The notes under the pieces are model-generated. The model was not told the origin of the DNA and did not search any database. It saw only the letters and a list, made by a program, of their open reading frames with translations. A stretch of DNA of 64,000 nt from assembly GCA_009773475.1 (NCBI GenBank), contig WSXV01000002.1:372001-436000 (forward strand), written 5' to 3'. Position numbers and translations under genes: made by a program. Position 1 is the first letter of the stretch. Each line of letters starts with the position of its first letter. Positions 43,657 to 53,678 of this stretch are shown here, piece after piece. This DNA comes from Desulfobulbaceae bacterium. GTDB lineage: Bacteria; Desulfobacterota; Desulfobulbia; Desulfobulbales; Desulfocapsaceae.

Positions 43657-46600
43657 TTAAAAGGCCATGGGAATGGTCTTCTTATTGGCTAGGCGGACCC
43701 GTTGTTCCCAGAGCGGGCATTGTTTGCGGATGCACTCCTTGTTGTGCAGGTACTGGTCGCAGTGCAGCTCGGCGTTGGCTTGCAGGGGAATGGATAGCAG
43801 CTCGGTGGAGAGTTTGGCGGCCTCGGTGAGGGCGATATAGGTCTCACGTTGACAGCAGCGACCACCTTTGAAGTCGGCGAGTTTGGTCAGTATCCGGCCG
43901 GTGAAGGTCTGGGCCAGTTGCCGGGGCCCGGGCGTGAGCGGGGTGGCGGAGACAATGGTGGACACCCCGATGCCAATCCCGATGGCGGCCCCGCAGGCCC
44001 CCCAAAATCCGCAGACCCCGCCGGGGACCTCGGCACCCCGGTTGATCCCGGTGAGGATCTCTTTGACCCCGATATCGCCGCCGCAATTACGATAACAGGC
44101 GAGGAAGATGCCGGGGATCATGGCGTGGTGTTCCGGGCCGTGCATGGGAATGGACGGGTGGCTGCGGATAAGCTGGAGCAGGGCGATCATGTCCTGTTCT
44201 TTGGTGCTGGTGCAGATGGATCGGATGGCCTCCAGTCCCTTCTCCTGATGGCAGTGATCGCAGACGAAATGCCCAGACTGGCAGCAGGCGTTGCTCAGGG
44301 TAATGCGGTCGCAAAACTGGCAGCTCATCTCCCGTGATTCGGCAAAGTAGAGCAGCTCTTTGCCGCAGACCATGCAGCCGGAGCTCTGCCGGGCAGGGTC
44401 TGATTCTGTAGTGCCTGCGGTTGCAGCCTTTGAAGTCGGTGGCGCGACACAGCAGTTACTGGTCATGACCAGATTGGTGACGGCCCCGTCTTCGTCCAGA
44501 ATAAAGACCGAATCATCGAGGAGCTCGCTGTCAGCAACAGGGATCATGGTGCGCCTGCCCTTGACCAGAAGGATGCCGCTCTCCGTGGTCACCGCTCCAT
44601 AGGGCCCCCGGTAAACGCAGGCCAGGGATGGCCCAGTGTCGCGGGCGCCAGGGATGGCGCAGGAGCGACCGCAGGCTAGGGACGGCCCAGTGTCGCGGGC
44701 GCCAGGGATGGCGCAGGAGCGACCGACAGCCAAGGAAGGCCCATTGTTATCACTCAAATCCTTCACGTCTGCCGGCAGCTCATCTTTCTGCAGCCGTTGC
44801 GCCTGATAGGTGAGGGAATAAAAATCCATCCCATCCACTTGACGATAAGGGAAACGCTTGATCAGCCGAATGGCGCTAAAGCCGGCGGCAGCGAGCATGG
44901 TCACCAGCTCTTCCTGCTCCATGGCCCCGCCCAGGCATTCCCCCCGGTAAAGGACGTTATTCTTGATGGCGGTGGGGATGGGTGTGTCAGTGGTGATATC
45001 GGAGATGACCAGTTTGCCGCCTGGCTTGAGGATGCGGTGGATTTCCCGGTAGGTGCACCGCTTGTCGGGGCTGAGGTTGATAACACAGTTGGAGATAACG
45101 ATATCAGCGCATTGATCATCCAGGGGGATCTGTTCGAGAAAGCCCTTGCGAAACTCCACATTGTCATAGCCCAGCCGGGCCACGACCTCCTGCTTGGAGG
45201 AAGCGGCCAGATTCAGCATCTCGTCGGTCATGTCAATCCCATAGACTTTCCCTCCCCTGCCCACCATGGCCGCGGCCATAAAACATTCTACCCCTGAACC
45301 GGAGCCTAAATCCACCAGGGTCTGGCCTGGCTGGGGGGCAGCATCGGTGACCGGACTGCCGCAGCCGTAGGAGCGTTTGCGGGAGTCCTCGGGGATAAAA
45401 TCAGCCGTCTGCTGCCCCTCGGCCAGCGGGTTGACAATATCCTCATTGGTGGTGACGGCTGCCTGTCCGTAAAATTCACGCACCTGCCAGTGGCCATGAT
45501 CGGAAGTGTCTGAGGCCAGGGAGATGACGCAGTTGCAATGGGTGAGGGTGACATTCTGACCGGCGGTTTCCGGGTCGGGGCAGTCGTGGCGGATATCACC
45601 CATGCGCAGTTTGATGGCGCTGTGTTCTGTCACCGGCGAGAGCTCGGCCTGCCGTTTGATCAGTTCCAGGGCGATCTTGTCGTAGAGCTCAATGTAGGGG
45701 TCATGGCCCATCCAGCTGCCGCCGGTGAGAAAACTGTGGTCGGGATCTCCGCCGCCGATGATGAATTTGAGTGGATTGTTCTGGTAATGTGGGGAGTCAA
45801 TGAGTGAGGCGCTGCGCAGGCTGTTAAGCAGTGGGCTGGTCTGCCATACGGCGGCCAGCCCCTGAGACAGCTCGCCACAGGCCGTCTCAGACAGTCCGAC
45901 TAGAGCCGGTGAGGGATAGATGACGCCATCGGGCCCGACGGTGAGGGACTCCCAGCCGCCGTTGGAGAGATCATGCCGGGTGCCGGGGGTGGAGAAGACC
46001 TGGCCGCGGATGGTCTCCAGGTTGTCGATGGTCAGTCCACAGGTATCGGCCCGTTCCCAGGCGGCCAGTAGATGGGTGAAGATCTCGGCGGGTGGCACGA
46101 ACTGTTCGCGGCTGCCCTTGCCGCGGATAAAATGATAGAGCAGATGGACACTTGCCGCCCCGATTTCCTTTGCCAGGGTCATCATGGCGGGCAGATCGCA
46201 CACGTTGGCCCGGCTGACGGCAATGGAGAGGGTGAAGGATTTTCCGGCCTCGCGCAGGGCGGCAAGGTTGGTCAACAGGCGTTGATAGGAACCGAGGCCC
46301 CGCAGACTGTCATGGGCCAGCTCCAGTCCGTCCAGGCTGACCTGAAGATGGAGGCGGTCGAGGGCCTGCAAGGTGTCAATGTGTTTGCTCAGAAGCATAC
46401 CGTTGGTGAGAATCACCGCATGGGCCTGGGGGTTCTGATCGAGAAAAGAGGCCAGCCAGGGGAAAAAATCAGGATAGATAAAGGGTTCGCCGCCGGTGAA
46501 ATAAAAGAGTCGGCAACCGAGATCCAGAGCCTGCCCGGCGGCCATGTCAAGCTGGGCCTGGGAGAGGGTTCTGGTGGTGGCGGGAGAGGAGGCGAACAGG

Positions 46601-46971
46601 CAGTGGGTGCAGCTGAGGTTGCAGCGGTCGGTGAGATGAAACCAGCACTCCTTGAGGCGAGCCAGGGTCAGTTCCCGGCTCCGCCCTTGGTAATTCTGTT
46701 GATTGGAATTATTCAGAGACTGGGCCAGGCGGTCAAGGTCAAGGGCGAGCCGGTGGTGGACGTCCGGGGACTCTGAAGCGGTGGAGGCGAGGCGTTTCTG
46801 GCACAGGGAGATGGCGCCGTTGAGGCTGTCCGCGCCCAGCAGGGCCTGCAACAGGAAATCGCCGTATGCGGTGGGCGCCAGCCAGTCCGGGATTTCGGGC
46901 TGGATATAGATGACCCGGCCGTAATGTTCCAGCCGTCGCCATCCTTTGGGGGTGGGTACTATTTTTGTCAT
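43657..46971 (-). CDS. Radical SAM - ArsM-like methyltransferase - DUF5714 fusion protein
   Basis: 1104 residues. An N-terminal part of about 95 residues (PqqD-like peptide-binding in appearance) precedes a radical SAM core with the CNLSCTHC motif (Cys 117, 121, 124) and a substrate domain to about 480. From about 495 to 730 is an arsenite-methyltransferase-like SAM domain: REFYGQAAV, YGCGSP, LVDLGSGSGVECF, NCVINLSPDK and YRGECLGGAM. The three cysteines match those that bind As(III) in ArsM. A repeat-encoded linker (about 742-790) leads to a DUF5714 Cys-rich domain (CMVCGKELLYF ... CRKQ-type end). The reaction is unknown; As or a thiol/metalloid substrate is inferred. Confidence 0.8.
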   Translation of the reverse strand: MTKIVPTPKGWRRLEHYGRVIYIQPEIPDWLAPTAYGDFLLQALLGADSLNGAISLCQKRLASTASESPDVHHRLALDLDRLAQSLNNSNQQNYQGRSRELTLARLKECWFHLTDRCNLSCTHCLFASSPATTRTLSQAQLDMAAGQALDLGCRLFYFTGGEPFIYPDFFPWLASFLDQNPQAHAVILTNGMLLSKHIDTLQALDRLHLQVSLDGLELAHDSLRGLGSYQRLLTNLAALREAGKSFTLSIAVSRANVCDLPAMMTLAKEIGAASVHLLYHFIRGKGSREQFVPPAEIFTHLLAAWERADTCGLTIDNLETIRGQVFSTPGTRHDLSNGGWESLTVGPDGVIYPSPALVGLSETACGELSQGLAAVWQTSPLLNSLRSASLIDSPHYQNNPLKFIIGGGDPDHSFLTGGSWMGHDPYIELYDKIALELIKRQAELSPVTEHSAIKLRMGDIRHDCPDPETAGQNVTLTHCNCVISLASDTSDHGHWQVREFYGQAAVTTNEDIVNPLAEGQQTADFIPEDSRKRSYGCGSPVTDAAPQPGQTLVDLGSGSGVECFMAAAMVGRGGKVYGIDMTDEMLNLAASSKQEVVARLGYDNVEFRKGFLEQIPLDDQCADIVISNCVINLSPDKRCTYREIHRILKPGGKLVISDITTDTPIPTAIKNNVLYRGECLGGAMEQEELVTMLAAAGFSAIRLIKRFPYRQVDGMDFYSLTYQAQRLQKDELPADVKDLSDNNGPSLAVGRSCAIPGARDTGPSLACGRSCAIPGARDTGPSLACVYRGPYGAVTTESGILLVKGRRTMIPVADSELLDDSVFILDEDGAVTNLVMTSNCCVAPPTSKAATAGTTESDPARQSSGCMVCGKELLYFAESREMSCQFCDRITLSNACCQSGHFVCDHCHQEKGLEAIRSICTSTKEQDMIALLQLIRSHPSIPMHGPEHHAMIPGIFLACYRNCGGDIGVKEILTGINRGAEVPGGVCGFWGACGAAIGIGIGVSTIVSATPLTPGPRQLAQTFTGRILTKLADFKGGRCCQRETYIALTEAAKLSTELLSIPLQANAELHCDQYLHNKECIRKQCPLWEQRVRLANKKTIPMAF
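44617..44746 (-). repeat. In-frame 54-bp tandem repeat in the fusion gene
   Basis: Two copies of a 54-base unit (44617-44670, 44671-44724) differ at only two bases and are followed by a decayed partial third copy. Each contains GCGCCAGGGATGGCGC, a 6-base stem with a GGGA loop. The unit is a multiple of three and encodes CAIPGARDTGPSLACGRS-like 18-residue repeats between the ArsM-like and DUF5714 domains, apparently a tolerated insertion of a REP-like sequence. Confidence 0.9.
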
Positions 46972-47061
46972 TGGGGTGTTGTCATGCGATGTTTTTTAGA
47001 CAGACGTCGTAAACGCTGGATCATTGTCCCCACTTTGTTTGCGTGTTTCGAGTAAAGTTGG

Positions 47062-47688
47062 TTAGCCAATATTTATTATTTGAATCAGTGCATGAAGTCT
47101 TCTCGATCCATCAGGGGTTAATAGCCAAATTAAGGCTCCGCAATTGAGCATAACGGTTACCCAATAGCAGACCCTAAAAGATATTTTTTTTGATTTATGT
47201 CTAAGTTTGTTTTGAGCAATAAAGGCGCCAGGCCACCCGCCAAGTAGTGAAATCAAATGTAAAGTTTTTTCTGACGTTCTCCACTCATCCCATTCAGCTG
47301 CTGATTTGTCTTTCTTGTACATTCCAAATGCCACCAAACTGAGAGTTATATAAGCGCCAATAATTATGACAGGTAACTTGTTAAATGCCGCAAAAATTCC
47401 AATAATTACAAAGAATGTGCTTGAAAAAAATATTGAGAATAGAAGCTGGCTATCCGCTTTATTAACCTTTTTGTGTCCTTTCGGTGGATAAACATTAACG
47501 GCATAGTATCGACCTCTATGATCAGTTTTCCGATCAAAAGCGACTAATAGTCCCTGATTTGGTCGTTTATGATCTCTACTAAATTCATTGATATGGATAA
47601 AAACCTGTTTTCCGCCAGATTCTGGCGTTATAAAACCAAAACCCTTTTCATCATTCCATGTAGTTATTGTTCCTGTTTCTGAATCCAT
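47062..47688 (-). CDS. Cold-shock domain - DUF1294 membrane protein
   Basis: 208 residues. The N-terminus is a cold-shock domain (GTITTWNDEKGFGFITPESG ... VFIHINEF), an RNA/DNA-binding OB fold. The C-terminal two-thirds has about four helices with the DUF1294 motif HLISLLGGWPGAFIAQNKLRHKSKK. The fusion is common in bacteria but its function is not known; membrane-tethered RNA binding is inferred. It is noticeably AT-rich compared with the flanking fusion gene and hemG, so recent acquisition is possible. Confidence 0.88.
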   Translation of the reverse strand: MDSETGTITTWNDEKGFGFITPESGGKQVFIHINEFSRDHKRPNQGLLVAFDRKTDHRGRYYAVNVYPPKGHKKVNKADSQLLFSIFFSSTFFVIIGIFAAFNKLPVIIIGAYITLSLVAFGMYKKDKSAAEWDEWRTSEKTLHLISLLGGWPGAFIAQNKLRHKSKKISFRVCYWVTVMLNCGALIWLLTPDGSRRLHALIQIINIG

Positions 47689-47804
47689 ATTCTCAATATT
47701 CTGTTTAGTAATGGTGAACAGCAGGGGGATACGGCAAGAACAGACATTTCGCCTACCTGCCCATCACTTTCCTTCAGCCGTGGGTTGCGGGCGGTTAGCT
47801 CGCA

Positions 47805-49196
47805 TTAGAAGTAAATCCCCTTCACCTTTGCCTCTTCACGGCTTACCGCACCCTTATCCCTGATCGATTCAGCAACTCGGGTGGCGCTTTTGATCATGTC
47901 GTTGATGCCGATGCCTTCCCAGCCGAATCCGTGGATGAACAGCCCTGGCAGCTCCTGCATCAACTGGTCCCGCCAGTTGAGAAGGGCGGGGTAGCCGGCT
48001 TCGAGTTGGGGAATGCCCCAGTTGGAGCGCAGCACCCGGGCGAAAACAGGTTCTCCATGCAGGGGAAGCAGGGCACGCAGATCGGTAAGGGTCTGTCGAA
48101 TCAGGGTGGCATCGTCAAGATCCAGTCGCTCCGGGTGGCGGCGGCCGCCAACTAAGGCCTCGAGCAGAATATGGCCCTGTGGGGCCCGTCCGCTGAACAT
48201 GTTGGAGGAAAAGAGGGCGCCCAGGCAGAATCGTCCTTCTTGCTCCGGCGCCAGATACCCAAAGCCCGGCGGCAGGCTGGAGCCTGCGCCAAAGCCTAAG
48301 GCGACAGTGAGAATCTTTGCCTCCGGGACGCTCTGCTGAGGCGGCGGGGTTGGGGCGATGCGGCGGAGCAGGGCTAAAGACTCATTGATGGACAGCGCCA
48401 TGACCAGATTGTCGGCGGTATGCTTTGTGCCCCCGGATTCCACCTCCCAGCCCGATTCACTACGATGGATGGCGGTGACGGCAGAGCCTGTGAGGAGATT
48501 GTGGCCCGGCTGGAGCGATTCCGCCAGCCTGTCGGCGAGACGAACCATGCCCCCGGGGAAACTGGTCATGGCCGGCAACTCTTTTATCTTGCCCTTGCCG
48601 GATTTCCTGGCCTCTATCATCTTCGCAAGAAGGCCGCGAATGACCGATCCATGGGCCATTTCCAGGCGGCGCACCCCGGGCATAACCCCGTCCATGACCA
48701 GCCGGTTCAGATCTCCGGCATAGGTGCCGGTGAAGACCGCATCAACATAGGGTAGCAGGGCCGGGCCGAAGCGATGCTCCACCCACTGGGCGACGGTGGG
48801 CTCGCCGGGCAGAGGTTTTTGGAAGAGTTCGCCCAAGACCCGCAATTTTTCCGGGGGGGAGATCAGGGGGGCCATGATGATCTTGGCCGGACTTTGCGGG
48901 ATGCAGAGCAGGGAACCCTTGATGCACACGTAGCGGACAAAGCGGCTTAAGGGGGCCGTCACCTTTTCCTGGTCGAGGCCGGTTTCCTGCAGAAGTTCCA
49001 GGCTCTCCGGACAGTTGTCGAGGAAGCCATGGGGGCCGTTTTCTACCATAAAACCAGCTTCGGCATGGCTGGCGATGGCCCCGCCTGTGCGTGCTGATTT
49101 TTCAAGGAGCAGGCTTTGATGCCCAGGGCAGAGCTGTTGCAGTTTATGGGCCACGGTCAGGCCGGAGAGGCCGCCGCCAATGATAAGGGTATCCAT
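47805..49196 (-). CDS. hemG: Protoporphyrinogen oxidase, HemY/HemG type
   Basis: A 463-residue FAD-dependent oxidase of the oxygen-linked HemY (PPOX) type, which aromatises protoporphyrinogen IX in haem synthesis. The N-terminal FAD motif is LIIGGGLSGLTVAHKLQQL, then KSARTGGAIASH and VENGPHGFLDNCPES. The C-terminal end is FIHGFGWEGIGINDMIKSATRVAESI, all typical. In an anaerobe the physiological electron acceptor is probably not O2. It stands alone; a divergent promoter region separates it from htpG. Confidence 0.92.
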   Translation of the reverse strand: MDTLIIGGGLSGLTVAHKLQQLCPGHQSLLLEKSARTGGAIASHAEAGFMVENGPHGFLDNCPESLELLQETGLDQEKVTAPLSRFVRYVCIKGSLLCIPQSPAKIIMAPLISPPEKLRVLGELFQKPLPGEPTVAQWVEHRFGPALLPYVDAVFTGTYAGDLNRLVMDGVMPGVRRLEMAHGSVIRGLLAKMIEARKSGKGKIKELPAMTSFPGGMVRLADRLAESLQPGHNLLTGSAVTAIHRSESGWEVESGGTKHTADNLVMALSINESLALLRRIAPTPPPQQSVPEAKILTVALGFGAGSSLPPGFGYLAPEQEGRFCLGALFSSNMFSGRAPQGHILLEALVGGRRHPERLDLDDATLIRQTLTDLRALLPLHGEPVFARVLRSNWGIPQLEAGYPALLNWRDQLMQELPGLFIHGFGWEGIGINDMIKSATRVAESIRDKGAVSREEAKVKGIYF

Positions 49197-49503
49197 GATT
49201 GATTGTATGAATGACGAATTGTGAGTGAGTTACAGATTGTTCTCTTGTTTTTTTCAACAAAACAATCTGCAAAAGGAACTTGTCCCGTTCTTCGGGGTAG
49301 AAGTAAGATTGACGATATGAACAATGAGAATCGGCAAGAAATCTTGACACTTTGGTATCGATGTTTATCATTTTGGCCGAATTCAGGTAAAAAAGCAACG
49401 GAATAGGACAATGCGTTTTATTGGGTATTGGCTTACTCCGCAAAACGTTTCCGACAGGTGTCGGAGATGTCTTTAGAGAATCAGCAAAAATGAGGATGAA
49501 CGC
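49197..49503. promoter_or_regulatory. hemG-htpG intergenic region with htpG promoter
   Basis: This gap of about 307 bases contains a dyad (CAGATTGTT ... AACAATCTG, 49232-49269) and, reading toward htpG, TTGACA (49344-49349), 16 bases, then TATCAT (49366-49371), a sigma-70-type promoter. No sigma-32 consensus is obvious. The left part shares a GTGAGTGA-TTACAGATT-type sequence with 34671-34710. No gene seen. Confidence 0.55.
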
Positions 49504-51390
49504 ATGACAAGCACCCAGACTACCACCCATGAATTTCAGGCAGAGACCAAGAAACTCCTTGATATTGTTATCCATTCACTTTACACCGAACGCGATATTT
49601 TTGTCCGCGAATTAATCTCTAATGCCTCGGATGCCCTGGAAAAATTTCGGCATGAAAGCCTCACCGCAGGCGAGGGCTTTGACTCCCATATGCCGCTGGA
49701 AATCACCATTGATCTGGATGAAGAGAAGCATACCATGACCATCACTGATACCGGCATCGGTATGAGCAGGCATGAACTGGAGGCCAATCTTGGCACCATC
49801 GCCCACTCCGGATCGAGCGCCTTTCTCGATGGTCTGGCCGAAGCGGCCAAGAAGGATGTGAGCCTGATTGGTCAGTTCGGGGTCGGCTTTTATGCCGCCT
49901 TTATGGCCGCGTCCACGGTTCGCGTGCAAAGCCGTTCCTGGGACGGGTCGGAGGGCCATGAATGGACCTCCGATGGTACCGGCAGCTATACCATCAGCGA
50001 GTCACCCGGTCTGCATCGGGGAACCCGGATTATCATGGAGCTGAAGGATGACGCCCATGACTATGCCAAAAAATGGAAGGTGGAGAACATCATCAAGCAG
50101 TATTCCGCCTTTGTCCCCTTTCCGATCAAGCTGGCCGGGGAGACGGTGAATACCGTCCAGGCTCTTTGGACCCGCAGCAAAAGCGAGATCTCGGAGCAGG
50201 AGTACAATGATTTTTATAAGTTCATCGGCACGGCCACCGATGAGCCGCGCTATCGGCTCCATTTCTCCGCCGATGCGCCGCTGGCCATCAATGCCCTACT
50301 CTTTGTGCCCAAGGAGAATTTTGAGGTTATGGGCTTTGGGCGGGTAGAGTCCGGGGTTAACCTCTATTGCCAGCGCATCCTGATTGATCAGCATTCGGAA
50401 AATGTCCTTCCGGATTGGCTGCGCTTCTTGAAAGGGGTGGTGGACAGCGAGGACCTGCCGCTCAATATCTCGCGTCAGTCCCTGCAGGATAACGCCCTGC
50501 TCGCCAAGCTGCGCAAGGTTATCACCAAGCGCTTTTTGAAATACCTTGATGAGCAGGCGCAGGAGGACCCGGAGGCCTATCTCGGCTTTTGGAAGACATT
50601 CGGTGTCTATCTGAAAGAGGGGCTTACCTCCGATTATGAGTTTCAGAAGGAGCTGGGCAGGTTGGTTCGTTTCGAGTCTTCGCGTTCGGAGGCGGGCAAA
50701 CCCATTGCCCTCGCCGCCTATGTGGAGCGGATGAAGGAAGGGCAGGAGAATATTTATTATATCAATGGCGCAAGCCGCGCCGCCATTGAGGCCGGGCCCT
50801 ATGTGGAGATGTTCACCCGCAAGGATATCGAGATCCTCTATACTCTCGACCCCATTGACGACTTTGTTCTCAGTCATCTGGGCGAGTTTGACGGCAAGAA
50901 GCTGGTCTCAGCCGACCGGGCCGATCTCGATCTTGGCTCGCAGGAGAGCCCGGAGGAGAAGGAAGAGGGAGAAAAGCTGGAAGAGGCCCGGCTGGAGCAG
51001 GGGGCCAGGGCAGTGCTTATCAGCTGGCTGAAGGAGACCCTGCAGGACAAGGTCGCCGATGTGGTGGAGTCCAAACGGCTGGTCACGGCGCCCGCCATGA
51101 TCGTCAATCCTGACGGCTATATGACCACCTCCATGGAACGGATCATGGCCGCCAGCCGGCGTGAAAAAGGGCAGGAGCCCATGAACAACAAAAAGAATCT
51201 GGAGATCAATACCGCAAGCCCTCTGATGAAACGGTTGGCCGAGCTGCAAAAAAGCGATGCGGCCTTTGCTGCCGAGGTGGCGGCCCAGATCTATGATAAC
51301 GCCATGATTCAGGCAGGCCTGATGGTTGATCCTCTGGCCATGGTGGAGCGCAATTATAGAATTTTGAACCGGGTCGCAGGCGGGGCGTGA
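49504..51390 (+). CDS. htpG: Molecular chaperone HtpG (Hsp90)
   Basis: HtpG is the bacterial Hsp90, an ATP-driven dimeric chaperone in the cytoplasm. The 628-residue protein has the GHKL ATPase N-domain (ELISNASDALEKFRHES, DTGIGMSRHELEANLGTIAHSG, GQFGVGFYAAFMAA), a middle domain with RFLKGVVDSEDLPLNISRQ, and a C-terminal dimerisation domain with MTTSMERIMAASR. All motifs are intact. A GAGG site precedes the ATG and a promoter lies about 130 bases upstream. Confidence 0.97.
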   Translation: MTSTQTTTHEFQAETKKLLDIVIHSLYTERDIFVRELISNASDALEKFRHESLTAGEGFDSHMPLEITIDLDEEKHTMTITDTGIGMSRHELEANLGTIAHSGSSAFLDGLAEAAKKDVSLIGQFGVGFYAAFMAASTVRVQSRSWDGSEGHEWTSDGTGSYTISESPGLHRGTRIIMELKDDAHDYAKKWKVENIIKQYSAFVPFPIKLAGETVNTVQALWTRSKSEISEQEYNDFYKFIGTATDEPRYRLHFSADAPLAINALLFVPKENFEVMGFGRVESGVNLYCQRILIDQHSENVLPDWLRFLKGVVDSEDLPLNISRQSLQDNALLAKLRKVITKRFLKYLDEQAQEDPEAYLGFWKTFGVYLKEGLTSDYEFQKELGRLVRFESSRSEAGKPIALAAYVERMKEGQENIYYINGASRAAIEAGPYVEMFTRKDIEILYTLDPIDDFVLSHLGEFDGKKLVSADRADLDLGSQESPEEKEEGEKLEEARLEQGARAVLISWLKETLQDKVADVVESKRLVTAPAMIVNPDGYMTTSMERIMAASRREKGQEPMNNKKNLEINTASPLMKRLAELQKSDAAFAAEVAAQIYDNAMIQAGLMVDPLAMVERNYRILNRVAGGA

Positions 51391-51631
51391 TATGACATTT
51401 TCATAACAGTTTCATAACTGTTACATAACTGTTGAAAAAAGGGGATTGCTCAGGTAGATAGTTCGAGGATGTTTGGTTTAACATCTGAAAACATCCAGGG
51501 CAGTTCCCTTTTTCGTTGAAGGAAGAGAAACGCTTCCGGCTCCGGATTGTCGCCGCTCCTGCTCGACTTCAGGATGTACAAGCCTAGGGGGAGCCATTGA
51601 ATCATGAAATACTCTACGTGGAGGATCTGTT

Positions 51632-52999
51632 TTGATTGAGGCGCTCAAGAATTTGTCGATCAAGTCAAAAATTTTCTGGTTTGTTGTCCCCTGTACAATC
51701 TCATTCGGGGTCCTTTTGACCTTTCTGGCCGTGTTTTTCCTCAATGACTTTAAAAAACAGTCAATCAATAATTTCAGCCAGGCAATGGTGACGCAACAGG
51801 CTTCGGTTAAAGGCGGTGGTGATTCCGCAGAGTCCGGTGTTCTGATTCAAGAGATGACCCGGAAAGCCGATGATATTATCCGCAAGACTGCTGTTACCTT
51901 TATCTCCATCGTTGCGGCGGTCATTTTCCTTGCCGCCATCGGCGCCCTCTTTGTTGCCACCCAGATCGGCAAACCCATTGGCAAGGTGGCTGATGGGCTG
52001 GAGAACATCAACTCGGGAGATGCCGACCTCACGCAACGCTTAGCTGTCACCACCGGTGATGAAACCGGGAAGGTTTCAACGCTCTTCAACACATTTTTGG
52101 CAAGACTTCAGGACATTATCAAAAGCCTGCAGGGAGACGCAGAACAACTCAAAGAGTCGGCAGGATCAATTTATGGTCTGATTGAAACGATCCAGGAGAA
52201 AACCGCCTCAGCGAATACAATCTCTCAGACGGTCTTCCGATCAGCAGGGTATCAAAGCAAGGAAATGGGCGCCATTGCTCTCCTGATAGAAGAGTCCGCC
52301 GGAAATTTCCATTCGATCTCAACCTCCGTTGGAGAATTGACTGCCACGGTGACCGAGATTGCCGGAACTTCCGCTAGAGCCCATGCAAACACCATGGAGA
52401 CAACTTCCAGGATGGAAAAGACCCTGGGGAAGATTGCCGAACTTGGCCAGGCCGCCAATCAAATTGGGAAGGTCACCGAGACCATTTCGGAAATCTCTGA
52501 TCAGGTGAATCTCCTTGCGCTCAATGCCACCATCGAAGCAGCCCGGGCCGGTGAAGCGGGGAAAGGCTTTGCCGTTGTGGCCAACGAAATCAAAGAGTTG
52601 GCCCGTCAGGTAGCAAACGCCGCTACAGAAATAAAGGCGCGCATAGAGGACGTGCAGCAAGCCACGCAGACGACCATCGTTGAAATTCGTGATTCCGCTG
52701 AAACGATTTCCCAGAACAGTGAGATTGTCGCCACCATTGCCAGCGCCGTTGAAGAGCAGTCAGCGACAGTAAGTGAAATTGCCAAATCGCTTGCTGAGGC
52801 CTCGGAGAAATTGGGCGATTCCAACAACAAGGTGTCCCAGGCATCGGTCTATGCCGCTGAAATGTCAAAGATGGCCAGCGCCGTATCCGAAAGGGTTACA
52901 GAGGTTGACGAGGCGGTCATGTCAATCTTCACCACCTCAGAGTTCCTTCAGCAGATGGCAATGAGATCTGCCGAAAAAACCCGCCAATTCAAGACTTGA
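51632..52999 (+). CDS. Methyl-accepting chemotaxis protein
   Basis: 455 residues. TM1 is about residues 12-36 ([24 protein letters not shown]), followed by a periplasmic loop of only about 50 residues, TM2 ([21 protein letters not shown]), a HAMP linker, and the signalling coiled-coil with the highly conserved hairpin [22 protein letters not shown]. The tiny sensor loop suggests it reports internal or membrane state, or couples to another protein. It starts with TTG after a GGAGG site. No CheA/W genes adjoin. Confidence 0.92.
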   Translation: MIEALKNLSIKSKIFWFVVPCTISFGVLLTFLAVFFLNDFKKQSINNFSQAMVTQQASVKGGGDSAESGVLIQEMTRKADDIIRKTAVTFISIVAAVIFLAAIGALFVATQIGKPIGKVADGLENINSGDADLTQRLAVTTGDETGKVSTLFNTFLARLQDIIKSLQGDAEQLKESAGSIYGLIETIQEKTASANTISQTVFRSAGYQSKEMGAIALLIEESAGNFHSISTSVGELTATVTEIAGTSARAHANTMETTSRMEKTLGKIAELGQAANQIGKVTETISEISDQVNLLALNATIEAARAGEAGKGFAVVANEIKELARQVANAATEIKARIEDVQQATQTTIVEIRDSAETISQNSEIVATIASAVEEQSATVSEIAKSLAEASEKLGDSNNKVSQASVYAAEMSKMASAVSERVTEVDEAVMSIFTTSEFLQQMAMRSAEKTRQFKT

Positions 53000-53089
53000 T
53001 AGAAAGATTGGGGCCTGTTGCAGGGCATTGAACGGCAAAATAATGAACGCCTTTTTCTTTCACTATGGAATTCAGTTTTGAGCTGGGTA

Positions 53090-53118
53090 TTGACAAAGAA
53101 TCAACCGCTTTTTACATT
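53090..53118 (+). promoter_or_regulatory. Promoter for the BamE-like gene and pcm
   Basis: TTGACA (53090-53095), exactly 17 bases, then TACATT (53113-53118), reading toward the lipoprotein gene at 53229. It leaves about 105 bases of leader. The match to the sigma-70 consensus is good. Confidence 0.55.
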
Positions 53119-53228
53119 GATCTGACAATAAGCGGCTTTTAAAATTGAAATCACGACCCGGCGGCGGGATTGTTTCGCCGTCAGGTTATCTGTGCAACGA
53201 GTTTCTATTTATCAATGGAGAAAATGAG

Positions 53229-53678
53229 ATGTCCATGTACGTCCCATCTGTTTCAAGGATTTCACCCCGTCGTCTCGCTGTTTTGTTGACCGCAGCCCTG
53301 CTTCTTTTTGGGACGGCCGGCTGCTATAATACCCCTGTACGCCATCTGGCCGGGGATATCATCCTGATCAAGGCCGGCGAAACCACCCGTGAGGAGGCAA
53401 AAGCCATTATGGGCGAGCCGGATTCGACCCGACAGGTTTCCGCCACTGTGGAAGAGTGGATCTATCAGGAGGAAGATAAGTCGATGTGGCAGAAGACCCC
53501 GGTGGTGGGCGACTCTTTTTCTGCTAAGGGCTATAAGACGGTGGCCTTGATGCTGGAAGGCAATGTTGTGACCGCTGCCCGTTATGGCACCTATGTGAAA
53601 GATGAGCTTGCCTGGAAAGAGGATTGTAAGTGGCAAAAGATTGAGGACAAACCGCAAGTAAAAGATGACAGCAAGTGA
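53229..53678 (+). CDS. BamE/SmpA-like outer-membrane lipoprotein
   Basis: 149 residues. A lipoprotein signal peptide ends at lipobox FGTAGC. The mature domain contains [21 protein letters not shown] ... EEWIYQE, the beta-alpha-alpha-beta pattern of SmpA/OmlA (BamE-like) proteins. In other bacteria BamE is an accessory lipoprotein of the outer-membrane assembly machine. A GGAG site lies upstream of the ATG at 53229. The stop overlaps the pcm GTG. The fold is clear; membership of the BAM complex is inferred. Confidence 0.78.
   Translation: MSMYVPSVSRISPRRLAVLLTAALLLFGTAGCYNTPVRHLAGDIILIKAGETTREEAKAIMGEPDSTRQVSATVEEWIYQEEDKSMWQKTPVVGDSFSAKGYKTVALMLEGNVVTAARYGTYVKDELAWKEDCKWQKIEDKPQVKDDSK

Noticed and set aside
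44617..44746. CRISPR array
   Set aside because: The repeats are directly adjoining, lie in frame inside a gene and have no spacers or cas genes.
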